A stretch of DNA of 64,000 nt, taken from assembly GCA_910587325.1 (NCBI GenBank), contig CAJUKB010000004.1:1-64000 (forward strand), written 5' to 3'. The DNA is from an uncultured Bacilli bacterium (lineage in GTDB: Bacteria > Bacillota_I > Bacilli_A > RF39 > UBA660). A model generated the notes under the pieces. The model was given only the letters and a program-made list of their open reading frames with translations, did not search any database and had not been told where the DNA came from. Below, piece after piece: positions 7,549 to 15,165 of the stretch (its first letter is position 1; every line of letters begins with the position of its first letter). The translations under genes were made by a program, and so were the position numbers.

Positions 7549-8619
7549 TTATTTTTTCTCATCAATTATTTCTGTTTCTAGTAATTTTTTAGAATATTCT
7601 AAATATTTTTGTGCATCAGTAACAGAATACAACTCACCATTAATTTTAATTTTAGGAGCCTTAATTACTACTTTGTGTAATTTATTTACAGCAACAACTA
7701 AACATTCGTTAATTGATTTTTTACTATCTTTAGTTACTTTTACCCCTAATTCTTCAAGTTTTTTTAATGTTTCGGCACTATCTGCTATTGTTTTAATTTC
7801 TTTTCCAATTAAATCTACTTTACCAGAATCAGAATATTTATTATATATAATATCAATTATTCTTTTTAATAAATATATAGTTACACCAATTATTATTTGA
7901 TTTCCAATAATGTCAGCCAACAAAGAACCTGACTCAATCTTTTTAATTTTTAAAGACGTTACGCCTTCTGATAAAATCATACCCACAGTACTATACGCGT
8001 CATCTATATTGCCTAATATTTCATAAAAGTCTTTAACATTATAATTAATATTTAATAATTGTATGTTTAAATTTGTTTCTCCTTTTTCATACTCAACAAT
8101 TTCATCATTAGTGATAGATGATATATAACAATTAATGCTTTTCATAATAAATGAATATTCCCTAGTTACTTTTTCTGCTTCTTCAAAAAAATTAACTTTA
8201 TCCGTATTTTTATTACCGCCTCTTACTAAAGTTTCGTGTAATTTTGAAAGATTATTTAATTTGGAAATAAAGTCATTTACACTCATATCAATATAATTAT
8301 ACTCATGACAAATTTTATTATATTCTAATTCTACTTCAGTAACCAACTTATAAAATTCAAAAAATTTAAAATCATTATTAAAATTTGTAAAGCAATTTTG
8401 ATAATAATCCAATAATCCCCCTTCATCACATTTTTTTATTTCAACTCGATATATATAATCATTACCATCATTTGCTTTGCGTGAATTTAATATTTTTTCT
8501 AAAATATACTTCTTTTGATTGTACGGAATACTTTCTTCTATAAATGAGAATGTACTCTCCAATTTTCTTAATAAATCTAAAGTTTTATTATAGTATTCTA
8601 CAGTTTGAAACGCCAACAT
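7549..8619 (-). CDS. Unknown 356-aa cargo protein with one hydrophobic segment
   Basis: I do not recognise the family. Residues 1-215 look helical and charged. A conserved-looking stretch (LKIKKIESGSLLADIIGNQ) at about 225-243 leads into one hydrophobic segment (IIIGVTIYLLKRIIDIIY). The C-terminal 100 residues are lysine-rich. The IESGS-plus-hydrophobic pattern recalls proteins of unknown function found in bacterial defence islands, but that is impression only. A GGAGG-like site precedes the ATG. It is the last gene of the minus-strand cargo, 15 bp after the Nudix gene, and ends at the inverted repeat. A membrane-acting effector is one possibility. Confidence 0.6.
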   Translation of the reverse strand: MLAFQTVEYYNKTLDLLRKLESTFSFIEESIPYNQKKYILEKILNSRKANDGNDYIYRVEIKKCDEGGLLDYYQNCFTNFNNDFKFFEFYKLVTEVELEYNKICHEYNYIDMSVNDFISKLNNLSKLHETLVRGGNKNTDKVNFFEEAEKVTREYSFIMKSINCYISSITNDEIVEYEKGETNLNIQLLNINYNVKDFYEILGNIDDAYSTVGMILSEGVTSLKIKKIESGSLLADIIGNQIIIGVTIYLLKRIIDIIYNKYSDSGKVDLIGKEIKTIADSAETLKKLEELGVKVTKDSKKSINECLVVAVNKLHKVVIKAPKIKINGELYSVTDAQKYLEYSKKLLETEIIDEKK

Positions 8620-8634
8620 AAATTTCTACCTCCA

Positions 8635-9117
8635 TTACTTAATTTTCATATCAACTATATTATGATTGTCATCGCAAGTAAACAAAATATTTAAATTATT
8701 CGACTCAAAATATTTTATCATATCATCATCTAATAAATGTGTGATTGCAAATCTTTTTTCATTTTCAGTTAATTGCTTAATTGGTAACCAGTAGGAATAG
8801 TTGTCATCAAATTCCTGTGGGTCACCACTAACCTTATTTGCAATATAAGTCTTCATTATAAATTTCTTACTTTTATTTGGATACATAATCTCAATATTAC
8901 CAATACATTTTAAATTATCAATATCCATTCCAGTTTCTTCTTTAAATTCTCTTATACAAGTCTGTACTTCTGTCTCACCATCTTCAATTTTTCCACCTGG
9001 TATATCAAAATAGTCTTTGTTTATATTTTTATATTTGATGCATGCCACTTTATTATCTTTAAATGCAAAAACTCTTACAGCATACCTTATATTATAATTA
9101 CTTTCTTGTTCACTCAT
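8635..9117 (-). CDS. Nudix hydrolase
   Basis: 160 aa with a complete Nudix box: GGKIEDGE at about 41-48 continuing to REFKEETG at about 57-64, which fits Gx5Ex7REUxEExGU. Nudix enzymes cut nucleoside diphosphates linked to another moiety; the substrate cannot be read from the sequence. A GGAGG site lies just upstream of the ATG. It is followed 15 bp later by the unknown 356-aa gene, so the two are probably cotranscribed. Upstream, on the other strand, starts the small RNA at about 9231, so the two share an intergenic region with divergent promoters. Confidence 0.85.
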   Translation of the reverse strand: MSEQESNYNIRYAVRVFAFKDNKVACIKYKNINKDYFDIPGGKIEDGETEVQTCIREFKEETGMDIDNLKCIGNIEIMYPNKSKKFIMKTYIANKVSGDPQEFDDNYSYWLPIKQLTENEKRFAITHLLDDDMIKYFESNNLNILFTCDDNHNIVDMKIK

Positions 9118-9195
9118 ATTTCCTCCAAATTTAAATTATCTAATATTTTAGCATATTTTAACCAATTTATATATATACTATTAAAGACATAGTTA

Positions 9196-9224
9196 TTGAC
9201 AAATAATCATTTATTTGTTATATT
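9196..9224 (+). promoter_or_regulatory. Sigma-A promoter of the small RNA
   Basis: TTGACA (9196-9201), a 17-bp spacer and TATATT (9219-9224) form a near-consensus promoter. No ribosome site or open reading frame follows; the predicted start is close to 9231 and a terminator lies 70 bp on. Confidence 0.8.
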
Positions 9225-9230
9225 AAGTAT

Positions 9231-9307
9231 GTCAAAAGCAATTAAGTTTGCTTGGGGTTCGTGGTATCGCGGACGGTAAGAACTGGGTTATCCAGTTCTT
9301 ATTTTTT
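9231..9307 (+). ncRNA. Candidate structured small RNA beside a DUF3800 gene
   Basis: A transcript of about 75 nt is bounded by a near-consensus promoter and a strong terminator. Three consecutive hairpins fill it: AAGCAA/TTGCTT (9236-9241 with 9248-9253), GTTCGTG/CGCGGAC with a GTAT loop (9257-9263 with 9268-9274, two G-U pairs), and the terminator stem AAGAACTGG/CCAGTTCTT (9278-9286 with 9292-9300) followed by ATTTTTTG. It is far more G+C-rich than its surroundings. It ends four bases before the stop codon of the convergent DUF3800 gene. Conserved RNA motifs next to DUF3800 genes (the DUF3800-I and later motifs) are known from comparative genomics; whether this is one of them I cannot test. 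Confidence 0.7.
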
Positions 9308-9310
9308 GTT

Positions 9311-10156
9311 TTAAGGGAATGTTTTTATTCCTTTATTCTTATAATTTGGATACCCAACTATTTTATCTTCAAATGTTAGAAAGGCTTTATCTTTTGTATT
9401 TCTTTTAACATATTTATGAATTGGATATGAGAATAAATCTGTTATTTCAAGTCCTACATAAGTAGAACTATACTCTTCATTCCATTTTGGATTAAAATAT
9501 ACTCCCTCTATTTTAGATTTTAGTTCTTTAGAACTGATTTTTTTAGTGCCTGTTTTATTAATAACTTTACTAATATGTTCTAGTAATTCATTATCTTCAT
9601 CTTTACCTCTTGCCTCAAGCATTATTACACCTTTTTTATTATTATCAGTAGCATAGATATATCTTTCTAATAGAAAATCAAATGCTACATTATAAACATT
9701 GTGAGTATATCCCTTTTTTAAATATTCATAAAGATTTATACTGATTGAAATAATCTTACACTTAATATTCTTCATAGTATCTGTTAAGTCAACCATAAAC
9801 TCATTATAATTTATAACACTATCATTAAAACAATTATCGTGCTTTCTTATATCTCTTGAATGGAAACAAACGCACTTTTCTCGTTTTAATTTACTATCAT
9901 AAAACATACCATTTTCCCAATACTTGTTTTTTAATGAATTTATTATTCTCTTTGAATTCATATATTCTTCTTTAGTAAAGATACATCCAGCAATGGTAAA
10001 GTATTTATCGTCTTCAGATATTTCTTTTTCATTTGATATTTGCTTTAATACATAAGTTAAATTACTGCTACTACCATTTTCATCAATACACATAACATAG
10101 TCAATATCTTTTCTCATTGATAAAATTTTAGTAGGTTTATCATACCATTTTGACAC
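9311..10156 (-). CDS. DUF3800 domain protein
   Basis: About 281 aa. Recognisable DUF3800 features are the opening DYVMCIDENGSS (the Asp and Glu expected of its RNase H-like fold), a central FHSRDIRKH, and the late GLEITDLFSYPIHKY. DUF3800 proteins are widespread in mobile and defence contexts and are often linked to small structured RNAs; their activity is not settled. Two GTG codons could start it. The one at 10156 has an AGGAG site eight bases upstream and is preferred to the one at 10174. It lies 41 bp after a Nudix gene in a minus-strand operon, and converges on the small RNA, so read-through would make RNA antisense to it. Confidence 0.82.
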   Translation of the reverse strand: MSKWYDKPTKILSMRKDIDYVMCIDENGSSSNLTYVLKQISNEKEISEDDKYFTIAGCIFTKEEYMNSKRIINSLKNKYWENGMFYDSKLKREKCVCFHSRDIRKHDNCFNDSVINYNEFMVDLTDTMKNIKCKIISISINLYEYLKKGYTHNVYNVAFDFLLERYIYATDNNKKGVIMLEARGKDEDNELLEHISKVINKTGTKKISSKELKSKIEGVYFNPKWNEEYSSTYVGLEITDLFSYPIHKYVKRNTKDKAFLTFEDKIVGYPNYKNKGIKTFP

Positions 10157-10197
10157 TTTACCATCTCCTAACACATTATTTTTTATAAGATTATTTT

Positions 10198-10746
10198 CTA
10201 TTTATCAAACTCCTCATCAAAAAGATTAAATAATATTTTAAACTCTTCTTCGTGTCTTAATAAATCTTCTCTTTTATTTTCTACCATGTTTTTAAATTCT
10301 TTATATGGAACAAAAAATATTTCTGATATCTCTTCTTCTTGATATTTCATATCATCTATACTTTTTGTTGTTCTTAAAATATATAAGTCATCAAATTCAT
10401 TATTTATAAATGTCGAAGTATATTTAGAATTCCTTTTTAAAGTTTTGATAAACTGTAATTCTTCTGGTTTTACATCTAAATTTAACTCTTCTTTTAATTC
10501 TCTTATAGCACCTGATAATGATTCATCTCCAGCAGTTAAATGCCCTGCACTAGATATATCTAACATATTAGGATTGCTATCTTTTGTTGCACATCTTCTT
10601 TGTAATAAAATTTCTCCTTTATCATTTATAATCCATATATGAACACCTTTATGCCAATCTCCATCTCTATGTACTTCACTTCTTAATTTTATTTTTCCTG
10701 TTTTATTTCCATTTTCATCTAATACATCAAAATATTCCTTGCTCAT
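10198..10746 (-). CDS. Nudix hydrolase of the isopentenyl-diphosphate isomerase-like type
   Basis: 182 aa. Begins EYFDVLDENGNKTG, then HKGVHIWIINDKGEILLQRR, a pattern shared by isopentenyl-diphosphate isomerase-like Nudix proteins. The Nudix box runs from SAGHLTAGDE (about 67-76) to RELKEELN (about 83-90). In such cargo settings these proteins usually act as hydrolases of unknown substrate rather than true isomerases. The ATG has GGAGG just upstream. It lies 11 bp after the serine hydrolase gene and 41 bp before the DUF3800 gene. Confidence 0.82.
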   Translation of the reverse strand: MSKEYFDVLDENGNKTGKIKLRSEVHRDGDWHKGVHIWIINDKGEILLQRRCATKDSNPNMLDISSAGHLTAGDESLSGAIRELKEELNLDVKPEELQFIKTLKRNSKYTSTFINNEFDDLYILRTTKSIDDMKYQEEEISEIFFVPYKEFKNMVENKREDLLRHEEEFKILFNLFDEEFDK

Positions 10747-10756
10747 AACTTGCCTC

Positions 10757-11674
10757 CTATATTAAATTCCTTAAAATTTCTGTCACATTTTTCATTTCTT
10801 TTTCTCTTGACATTATAGTTATTAAAAGATTTCTCTCTTTATTTAATATAATATATTGTCCATCTGCACCATCTCTAAAAACATAATCATTTGTTGAAAT
10901 AAATGTATAATACCCAACTCCAACCTTCGGAAACACTCTTTCTGGTTTAAACGCAGAAGGTGTTTCTAGTTGTAATGAGCACATTTCATTTATCCAATTT
11001 TCTGGTATTACTTGAATATTATTATATCTCCCACTATTTAATAATAACTTCCCAATTTTATGAAATTCACTATGTTTAAGATAAAGTCCAGTTGAACCAG
11101 GACAATACTTCCCAAAATTATTCCATTTAAATTCTTTAATATCTAATTTTTTAAATATATTTTCATTTATGAAATCAGCCAAATTTATTCCAAATGTCTC
11201 TTGAAAAAATACTGATAATACAAAGGGTTCCACATTATTGTAAGCAAATCTTGTTCCTACATCATAAGGAATATCATAGTTAAGTGCATAATCAAGTAAT
11301 TTATCTTCATCTATATCTTTTATATACCTTTCAGACATCATTTGAGATTCATAACCTGTAGTATGAGTTAATAATTCTCTTATTTTCCACTTTTTAATTT
11401 TTTCTAAATTATTTTCATTTCTAATATTAACAATATCTTTAATAGATGGATAGATAAATGTATCAAGTGTTATCATACTTTTTTCTATTGCTATTCCAAT
11501 TGCCATTGCCACTAATAGTTTTGAACAACTTCTTAATTCATGTAAGCATTCTTCACTATAAAAAACTTTATCTAGTTTTCCATCTTGCTCTAAAAAAATA
11601 CTATCAATATCTAGACTAGGAAGTTTTTTAGAAAGGCGACTTACATTTTCTTTAATAGTTTCTATATCAATCAT
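10757..11674 (-). CDS. Serine hydrolase of the beta-lactamase/penicillin-binding family
   Basis: 305 aa with class C beta-lactamase-like motifs: SCSK at about 50-53 (SxxK nucleophile), LLTHTTGY near 104-111, YNN near 145-147 (YxN) and DGADGQY near 269-275 in the place of the third KTG/HxG box. No signal peptide is visible, so it acts in the cytoplasm and is probably a peptidase or esterase rather than a drug-resistance enzyme. It is the first gene of the minus-strand cargo operon; its ribosome site (AGGAGG) lies at the inner edge of the right inverted repeat. Confidence 0.82.
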   Translation of the reverse strand: MIDIETIKENVSRLSKKLPSLDIDSIFLEQDGKLDKVFYSEECLHELRSCSKLLVAMAIGIAIEKSMITLDTFIYPSIKDIVNIRNENNLEKIKKWKIRELLTHTTGYESQMMSERYIKDIDEDKLLDYALNYDIPYDVGTRFAYNNVEPFVLSVFFQETFGINLADFINENIFKKLDIKEFKWNNFGKYCPGSTGLYLKHSEFHKIGKLLLNSGRYNNIQVIPENWINEMCSLQLETPSAFKPERVFPKVGVGYYTFISTNDYVFRDGADGQYIILNKERNLLITIMSREKEMKNVTEILRNLI

Positions 11675-11696
11675 TTTATTTAATCCTCCTTTTTTA

Positions 11697-11756
11697 TAGG
11701 GTTTGGGATTTATCCCATGTTTTGGAAATGACGGGAGTAGATCCGCAGTGCTGGCT
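11697..11756. repeat. Right copy of the long inverted repeat that bounds the cargo
   Basis: Inverse partner of 7491-7548, with exact blocks at 11746-11756 and 11732-11740 in the same spacing and a TGGGATTTATCCCA palindrome at the inner side. It lies directly upstream of the serine hydrolase gene. The next 100 bases, up to the repressor gene, hold no supported feature. Confidence 0.7.
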
Positions 11757-11856
11757 AAGACACGATTTTCTGCTTGATGACAAGAGTGACATTTGTAGTA
11801 GACTCAACCCTAGAGTATTTATCTCCTGTCACACTGTCATTACTTACCGAAAAAAA

Positions 11857-12390
11857 TTATTTTTTAGACTTATTATCATCAATATGTACTATTGCATATT
11901 TCATTTTTTCTATTTCTTCACTAATGGTTTTGACTATATTTTTATATGCTTTATCTATTTTATTTTTTTCATTTTGTTTTAATTTTTCATATTTTTCTGT
12001 CTTTTTATAATCATTATTGTTTATAAAATCTAACAAAAATTCTTTAGCAAGAATATCATATTTGAAATTTTTTATGTATTCATCTATCAACGTAATTGAT
12101 GAATCATCATTTTTAATTGCAATATTTGTATAGATTTTATTATCAATTATTTCAATTTCTTCTTTAGTATAATCACATAATTTCATTAATTTTTTTACAT
12201 CAATACCTAATACCATAGATAATTTTCTTAAAGATAATACATTAGGTTTCTTTCTTTCACCTTTTTCTATCTTTGCTAGTGTATTGTTATCGATTCCAGT
12301 TCTTCTTGATAATTCTCTTTGCGATATACCTATTTTTTCTCTAGCACTCTTCACAACACTGGCTAAAGTTTTATCTTCCACTTTATACAC
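11857..12390 (-). CDS. XRE-family repressor of the integrative element
   Basis: 177 aa. Residues 8-65 are a classical XRE/Cro helix-turn-helix: VVKSAREKIGISQRELSRRTG, then NNTLAKIEKGERKKP. The C-terminal 110 residues are charged and helical, without the Ser-Lys peptidase pair of LexA-type repressors. It is divergent from the element's replication and integration genes, with two inverted-repeat operators in the 194 bases between, as in phage and ICE immunity regions. It probably represses the rightward promoter that drives the helix protein, ATPase and integrase. Confidence 0.82.
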   Translation of the reverse strand: MYKVEDKTLASVVKSAREKIGISQRELSRRTGIDNNTLAKIEKGERKKPNVLSLRKLSMVLGIDVKKLMKLCDYTKEEIEIIDNKIYTNIAIKNDDSSITLIDEYIKNFKYDILAKEFLLDFINNNDYKKTEKYEKLKQNEKNKIDKAYKNIVKTISEEIEKMKYAIVHIDDNKSKK

Positions 12391-12444
12391 CTCATTTACT
12401 CATCTTTACCATTTTAACACAATTTTGATTATCAAACAATATTT

Positions 12445-12521
12445 TTGTGAGTTTTAATCACAAAATGTATTGACTCAAATTAAATTTGTATGATAATATA
12501 TTATTGTGAGTATAACTCACA
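12445..12521 (+). promoter_or_regulatory. Rightward element promoter between two operator dyads
   Basis: Dyad 1 is TTGTGA-n7-TCACAA (12445-12463). Dyad 2 is TGTGAGT-ATA-ACTCACA (12505-12521). Between them lies TTGACT (12470-12475), a 16-bp spacer and GATAAT (12492-12497). Both dyads share TGTGA half-sites, so one repressor, most likely the XRE protein at 11857-12390, could bind both and close the promoter. Confidence 0.7.
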
Positions 12522-12604
12522 TATATAATTCTTTTCTTTATTGGTAATCCATATACATAGATATTTTTATATCTAGAGTCTAGATGAAAGGAGGAACATT
12601 TAAT

Positions 12605-12841
12605 ATGGATGCTAGAGAAACATTAAAACTTATTTCAAAGCAATGGTGTAATCTTAATGACTTAATGCTACTTGCAGAAATAGGTAAAAATAATGCAGTT
12701 AAACTTAGGAAAGAGATAAAACAGGATTTAATAAATCAAGGTTATACTCTTCCCAATAACAGATTACCAATGATTGAAGTCGTTAATAAGTTAAAAATAA
12801 ATATTAATTATTTAGAAAAAATGGCGAAAGAAAATTTATAG
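12605..12841 (+). CDS. Small helix-turn-helix protein, excisionase-like
   Basis: 78 aa. An earlier ATG at 12584 overlaps the ribosome site; AAAGGAGG ends ten bases before the ATG at 12605, which is therefore chosen. The segment DLMLLAEIGKNNAVKLRKEI followed by NNRLPMIEVVNKL is like DUF3173/excisionase-type proteins found beside tyrosine integrases: a short helical DNA-binding domain with a beta hairpin. It is the first gene behind the repressed promoter and 11 bp before the ATPase gene. A role in directing excision is inferred from size and place only. Confidence 0.6.
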   Translation: MDARETLKLISKQWCNLNDLMLLAEIGKNNAVKLRKEIKQDLINQGYTLPNNRLPMIEVVNKLKININYLEKMAKENL

Positions 12842-12852
12842 AAAGGAATTAT

Positions 12853-13821
12853 ATGAAAACAATTGAAGAATTAAGAAGTAGTATTGTCGATATGAATTAT
12901 ATCATTGAAAATATGATTCGTGAAAATGGTTTATATTGCTTACTTGGAGAAGCCAAAGTTGGTAAATCCGCTATGGCTCTTCAAATAGCAAACTCTATTT
13001 GTAATGGCATTTCTTTTCTAGATTTAAAAACAAATAAAACACCAGTACTTTATTTAAGTACAGAGATGAATCCTACTGAAACAATAAGTCGTATAAATCT
13101 TATGAATTGTAAATTAAATAGCAATGATTTCTTTTATACTTATCCAGATGAAAACTCTACACAACTTAGTATTATAAAAGTTGAAAAAGAAATTATGAAT
13201 TTTTCTGAAAAACATAATGGAAGACTTGTATTTATAGATATGTTTAATGGAATTAATTTTGGTTATAACTATGATTTAAATAATTATCAAGATATGAGTC
13301 AAAATATATTTCCACAAATTAGAAATCTATGTAATAAATATAATGTTTCAATTATTTTAGTTCATCATTTAAATCGTAAAGGTAAATCTTTAGGTAGTAC
13401 AGCAATAGATACTTGTGTTGATGGTAAGATTGCTTTGAAACAAGATGATAATATTAAATCCACATTCCATTTAAAATACGAAAGCAGAGATTATCCTAGC
13501 AAAGACTTTATTTTGAAAAGAAATAATCAGCTAATACTTTCTATTGATGAGGATACTGAAGATAAGTTAAATGATAACTTAATACAATTCTTAAAATATG
13601 CGATTAAAAAAGAAGAATTTACCTTTAAAATATCTGAGATGGTAAGTAAATTAAATTTAAATATTACACCACCTGTATTTGGTAAATTACTTGCCAATAA
13701 TAAAGAAGAACTAGAAAAATTAGGACTTACTATTAAATCTAAAAGAACTGCAACAGATAGAATTTATACTGCTATATATAAGGAACCGATACTTGAAAGC
13801 AATAGTTTCGAGGAGGAATGA
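12853..13821 (+). CDS. RecA-fold ATPase (AAA_25, RepA/KaiC-like) of the element
   Basis: 322 aa. Walker A GEAKVGKS at 32-39, Walker B LVFIDMFN near 121-128, and an ILVHHLNRKGKSLGSTAID segment with the sensor residues and Gly-Ser-Thr motif typical of RepA-like hexameric helicases. The last 90 residues form a separate winged-helix-like tail. Such ATPases are common in plasmids and small integrative elements, where they help replicate the excised circle. The stop codon overlaps the ribosome site and start region of the integrase gene, so the two are in one transcript. Confidence 0.8.
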   Translation: MKTIEELRSSIVDMNYIIENMIRENGLYCLLGEAKVGKSAMALQIANSICNGISFLDLKTNKTPVLYLSTEMNPTETISRINLMNCKLNSNDFFYTYPDENSTQLSIIKVEKEIMNFSEKHNGRLVFIDMFNGINFGYNYDLNNYQDMSQNIFPQIRNLCNKYNVSIILVHHLNRKGKSLGSTAIDTCVDGKIALKQDDNIKSTFHLKYESRDYPSKDFILKRNNQLILSIDEDTEDKLNDNLIQFLKYAIKKEEFTFKISEMVSKLNLNITPPVFGKLLANNKEELEKLGLTIKSKRTATDRIYTAIYKEPILESNSFEEE

Positions 13822-13823
13822 TT

Positions 13824-14939
13824 ATGGCAGTTAAACAATTAGACAAGTCTGAATGGACTAAAGATGGTCGCAAATGGATATTTTATGACTATGTAAAGAA
13901 TTTAGATGGAACTAGAAGGAAATATAAGTCAAAGAAGTTTTTTACAAAATTAGAGGCATTAAAAGCCGAAAGAGAGTTTCTAACAACAAATACTGAACGA
14001 GCGGATAAAGATCGTAATATGACTTTTAAAGATTTATATACTCTCTTCTATGCTTATAAAGAAGATAAAGTAAAATTTACTACTTTAAAGACTTATAGAG
14101 ATAGGCAAAAATTCTTTAAAAATCTAGAAAATGTTAAACTAAAAGATTTTAATATAGAGCACTTTGAAAAATGGAAGAAAGAGATTAATTCTTATGGTTA
14201 CACAACAAATCATAAGAATCATATATTTAAATTCTTTAAAGAATTATTAAACTATGCTACTAAATGGTACAATTTTAATTTTACTGCAACTTATAATAAA
14301 ATGACTAATTTTACTAATCCAAATGAAATACCAAAAGAAATGTTATTTTTCACTTATGATGAATTTAAAAAGTTTATTTCAGTGGAAGATAATATATTAT
14401 TTAAAACTATGTATGAGACTTTATATTATTGAGGGTTAAGGCGTGGTGAACTTCGTGGACTTACTTGGAATGATATTGATTTTGGAAATAATTATTTAAG
14501 TGTAAACAAAAATGTGGTAGCAACTAGAGGTGATGAGAATAAATCTTATATGGTTACTACTCCTAAAACAAAATCAAGTGTTAGAAATATTCCTATACCT
14601 AAAGTTCTATTAAATGACTTAAAAGAATTGTATAAAATTTCTAATAATCATTATGGATTTAATAATAGTTGGTATGTATTTGGAGATACTGAACCTATCA
14701 CAAATGGTAAAATAAGAACTAGAAAAAATAAAAATTGTAAGTTAGCAGGAGTAAAACAAATTAGAATACACGATTTTAGGCATAGTTGTGCATCACTCTT
14801 AATAAATAGTGGTGCTACAATCAATGTAGTTGCAAAATATCTAGGGCATACAAAAATAGATGAGACATTAAACACATATTCCCATCTATTTAAAAATCAA
14901 ATGAATGAAATAATAAATATTATCGACAATTTAAATTAA
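13824..14939 (+). pseudogene. int: Tyrosine integrase interrupted by one in-frame TGA
   Basis: 371 codons if the TGA at 14430-14432 is read through. AGGAGG lies seven bases before the ATG at 13824. An N-terminal arm-binding domain (MAVKQLDKSEW, then SKKFFTKLEALKAERE) is followed by a core-binding domain and a catalytic domain. The catalytic residues are intact: GLRRGELRGL with the first Arg, HDFRH (HxxR) and YLGHTKIDETLNTYSHL with the nucleophilic Tyr. The TGA falls just before the GLRRGEL motif, between LYY and GLRRG, where relatives often have Cys, Thr or Trp. No frameshift accompanies it. It is a recent nonsense mutation, or possibly a read-through site; TGA is a normal stop elsewhere in the window. 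Confidence 0.85.
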
Positions 14940-14944
14940 AATGG

Positions 14945-14964
14945 GTACCTATTTGGGTACCTAA
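14945..14964. repeat. Right 20-bp direct repeat, probable attR
   Basis: Identical to 6692-6711 in the same orientation, and five bases after the integrase stop codon. It closes the 8.25-kb element. Confidence 0.7.
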
Positions 14965-15003
14965 TACATATATAAAATGGCTTGAAGCCCTTATAAACAA
15001 AGT

Positions 15004-15034
15004 ATCCCGCCATTTCTGACGGGATTTCAGGGGG
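15004..15034. repeat. Hairpin followed by TTCAGGGGG (copy 3)
   Basis: ATCCCG (15004-15009) pairs with CGGGAT (15020-15025), a 10-nt loop lies between, and TTCAGGGGG follows at once. The flank after it (GGTTGATTCACTCTCAC) resembles the flank after copy 1 (GGTTAGAGTTCACGCAC), which suggests that copies 1 and 3 were once one site. Its T run on the minus strand is weak. Confidence 0.5.
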
Positions 15035-15082
15035 TTTTGGTTGATTCACTCTCACACAAAATCATAAGAGTGATCGAAAGGT

Positions 15083-15111
15083 TAGCATGATATAAGGTAT
15101 CTATCATGCTA
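15083..15111. repeat. Perfect 10-bp inverted repeat downstream of the DUF975 gene
   Basis: TAGCATGATA (15083-15092) and TATCATGCTA (15102-15111) with a 9-nt loop. There is no T run, so it is not a clear terminator. A weaker TCACTCT/AGAGTGA pair lies just to its left. It may be the chromosomal side of the island junction or a processed 3' end. Confidence 0.45.
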
Positions 15112-15165
15112 CTAAAATCATATAATGAATTCCCCTCTTTGTCAAACAAATTCGTTCAAAGTTGG

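Noticed and set aside
9254..9274. GGGGTTCGTGG as a tRNA T-arm
   Set aside because: No acceptor, D or anticodon stem can be built around it; the three-hairpin small RNA explains the sequence better.
8635..10746. Nudix pair as MutT or a true isopentenyl-diphosphate isomerase
   Set aside because: The Nudix box alone does not give the substrate, and the cargo context argues against a housekeeping role.
10757..11674. Beta-lactam resistance gene
   Set aside because: The motifs fit the general serine hydrolase/beta-lactamase-like family, there is no signal peptide, and the third box is atypical; resistance cannot be claimed.
11722..12010. Plus-strand open frames opposite the XRE repressor gene, one beginning MTRVTFVVDST
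   Set aside because: No ribosome site, low-complexity C-terminus, and full overlap with the clear XRE gene on the other strand; treated as chance.
13824..14939. TGA read as Trp (alternative genetic code)
   Set aside because: spoVAD and other genes end with TGA at sensible places, and Trp is coded by TGG throughout; only the integrase has an in-frame TGA.
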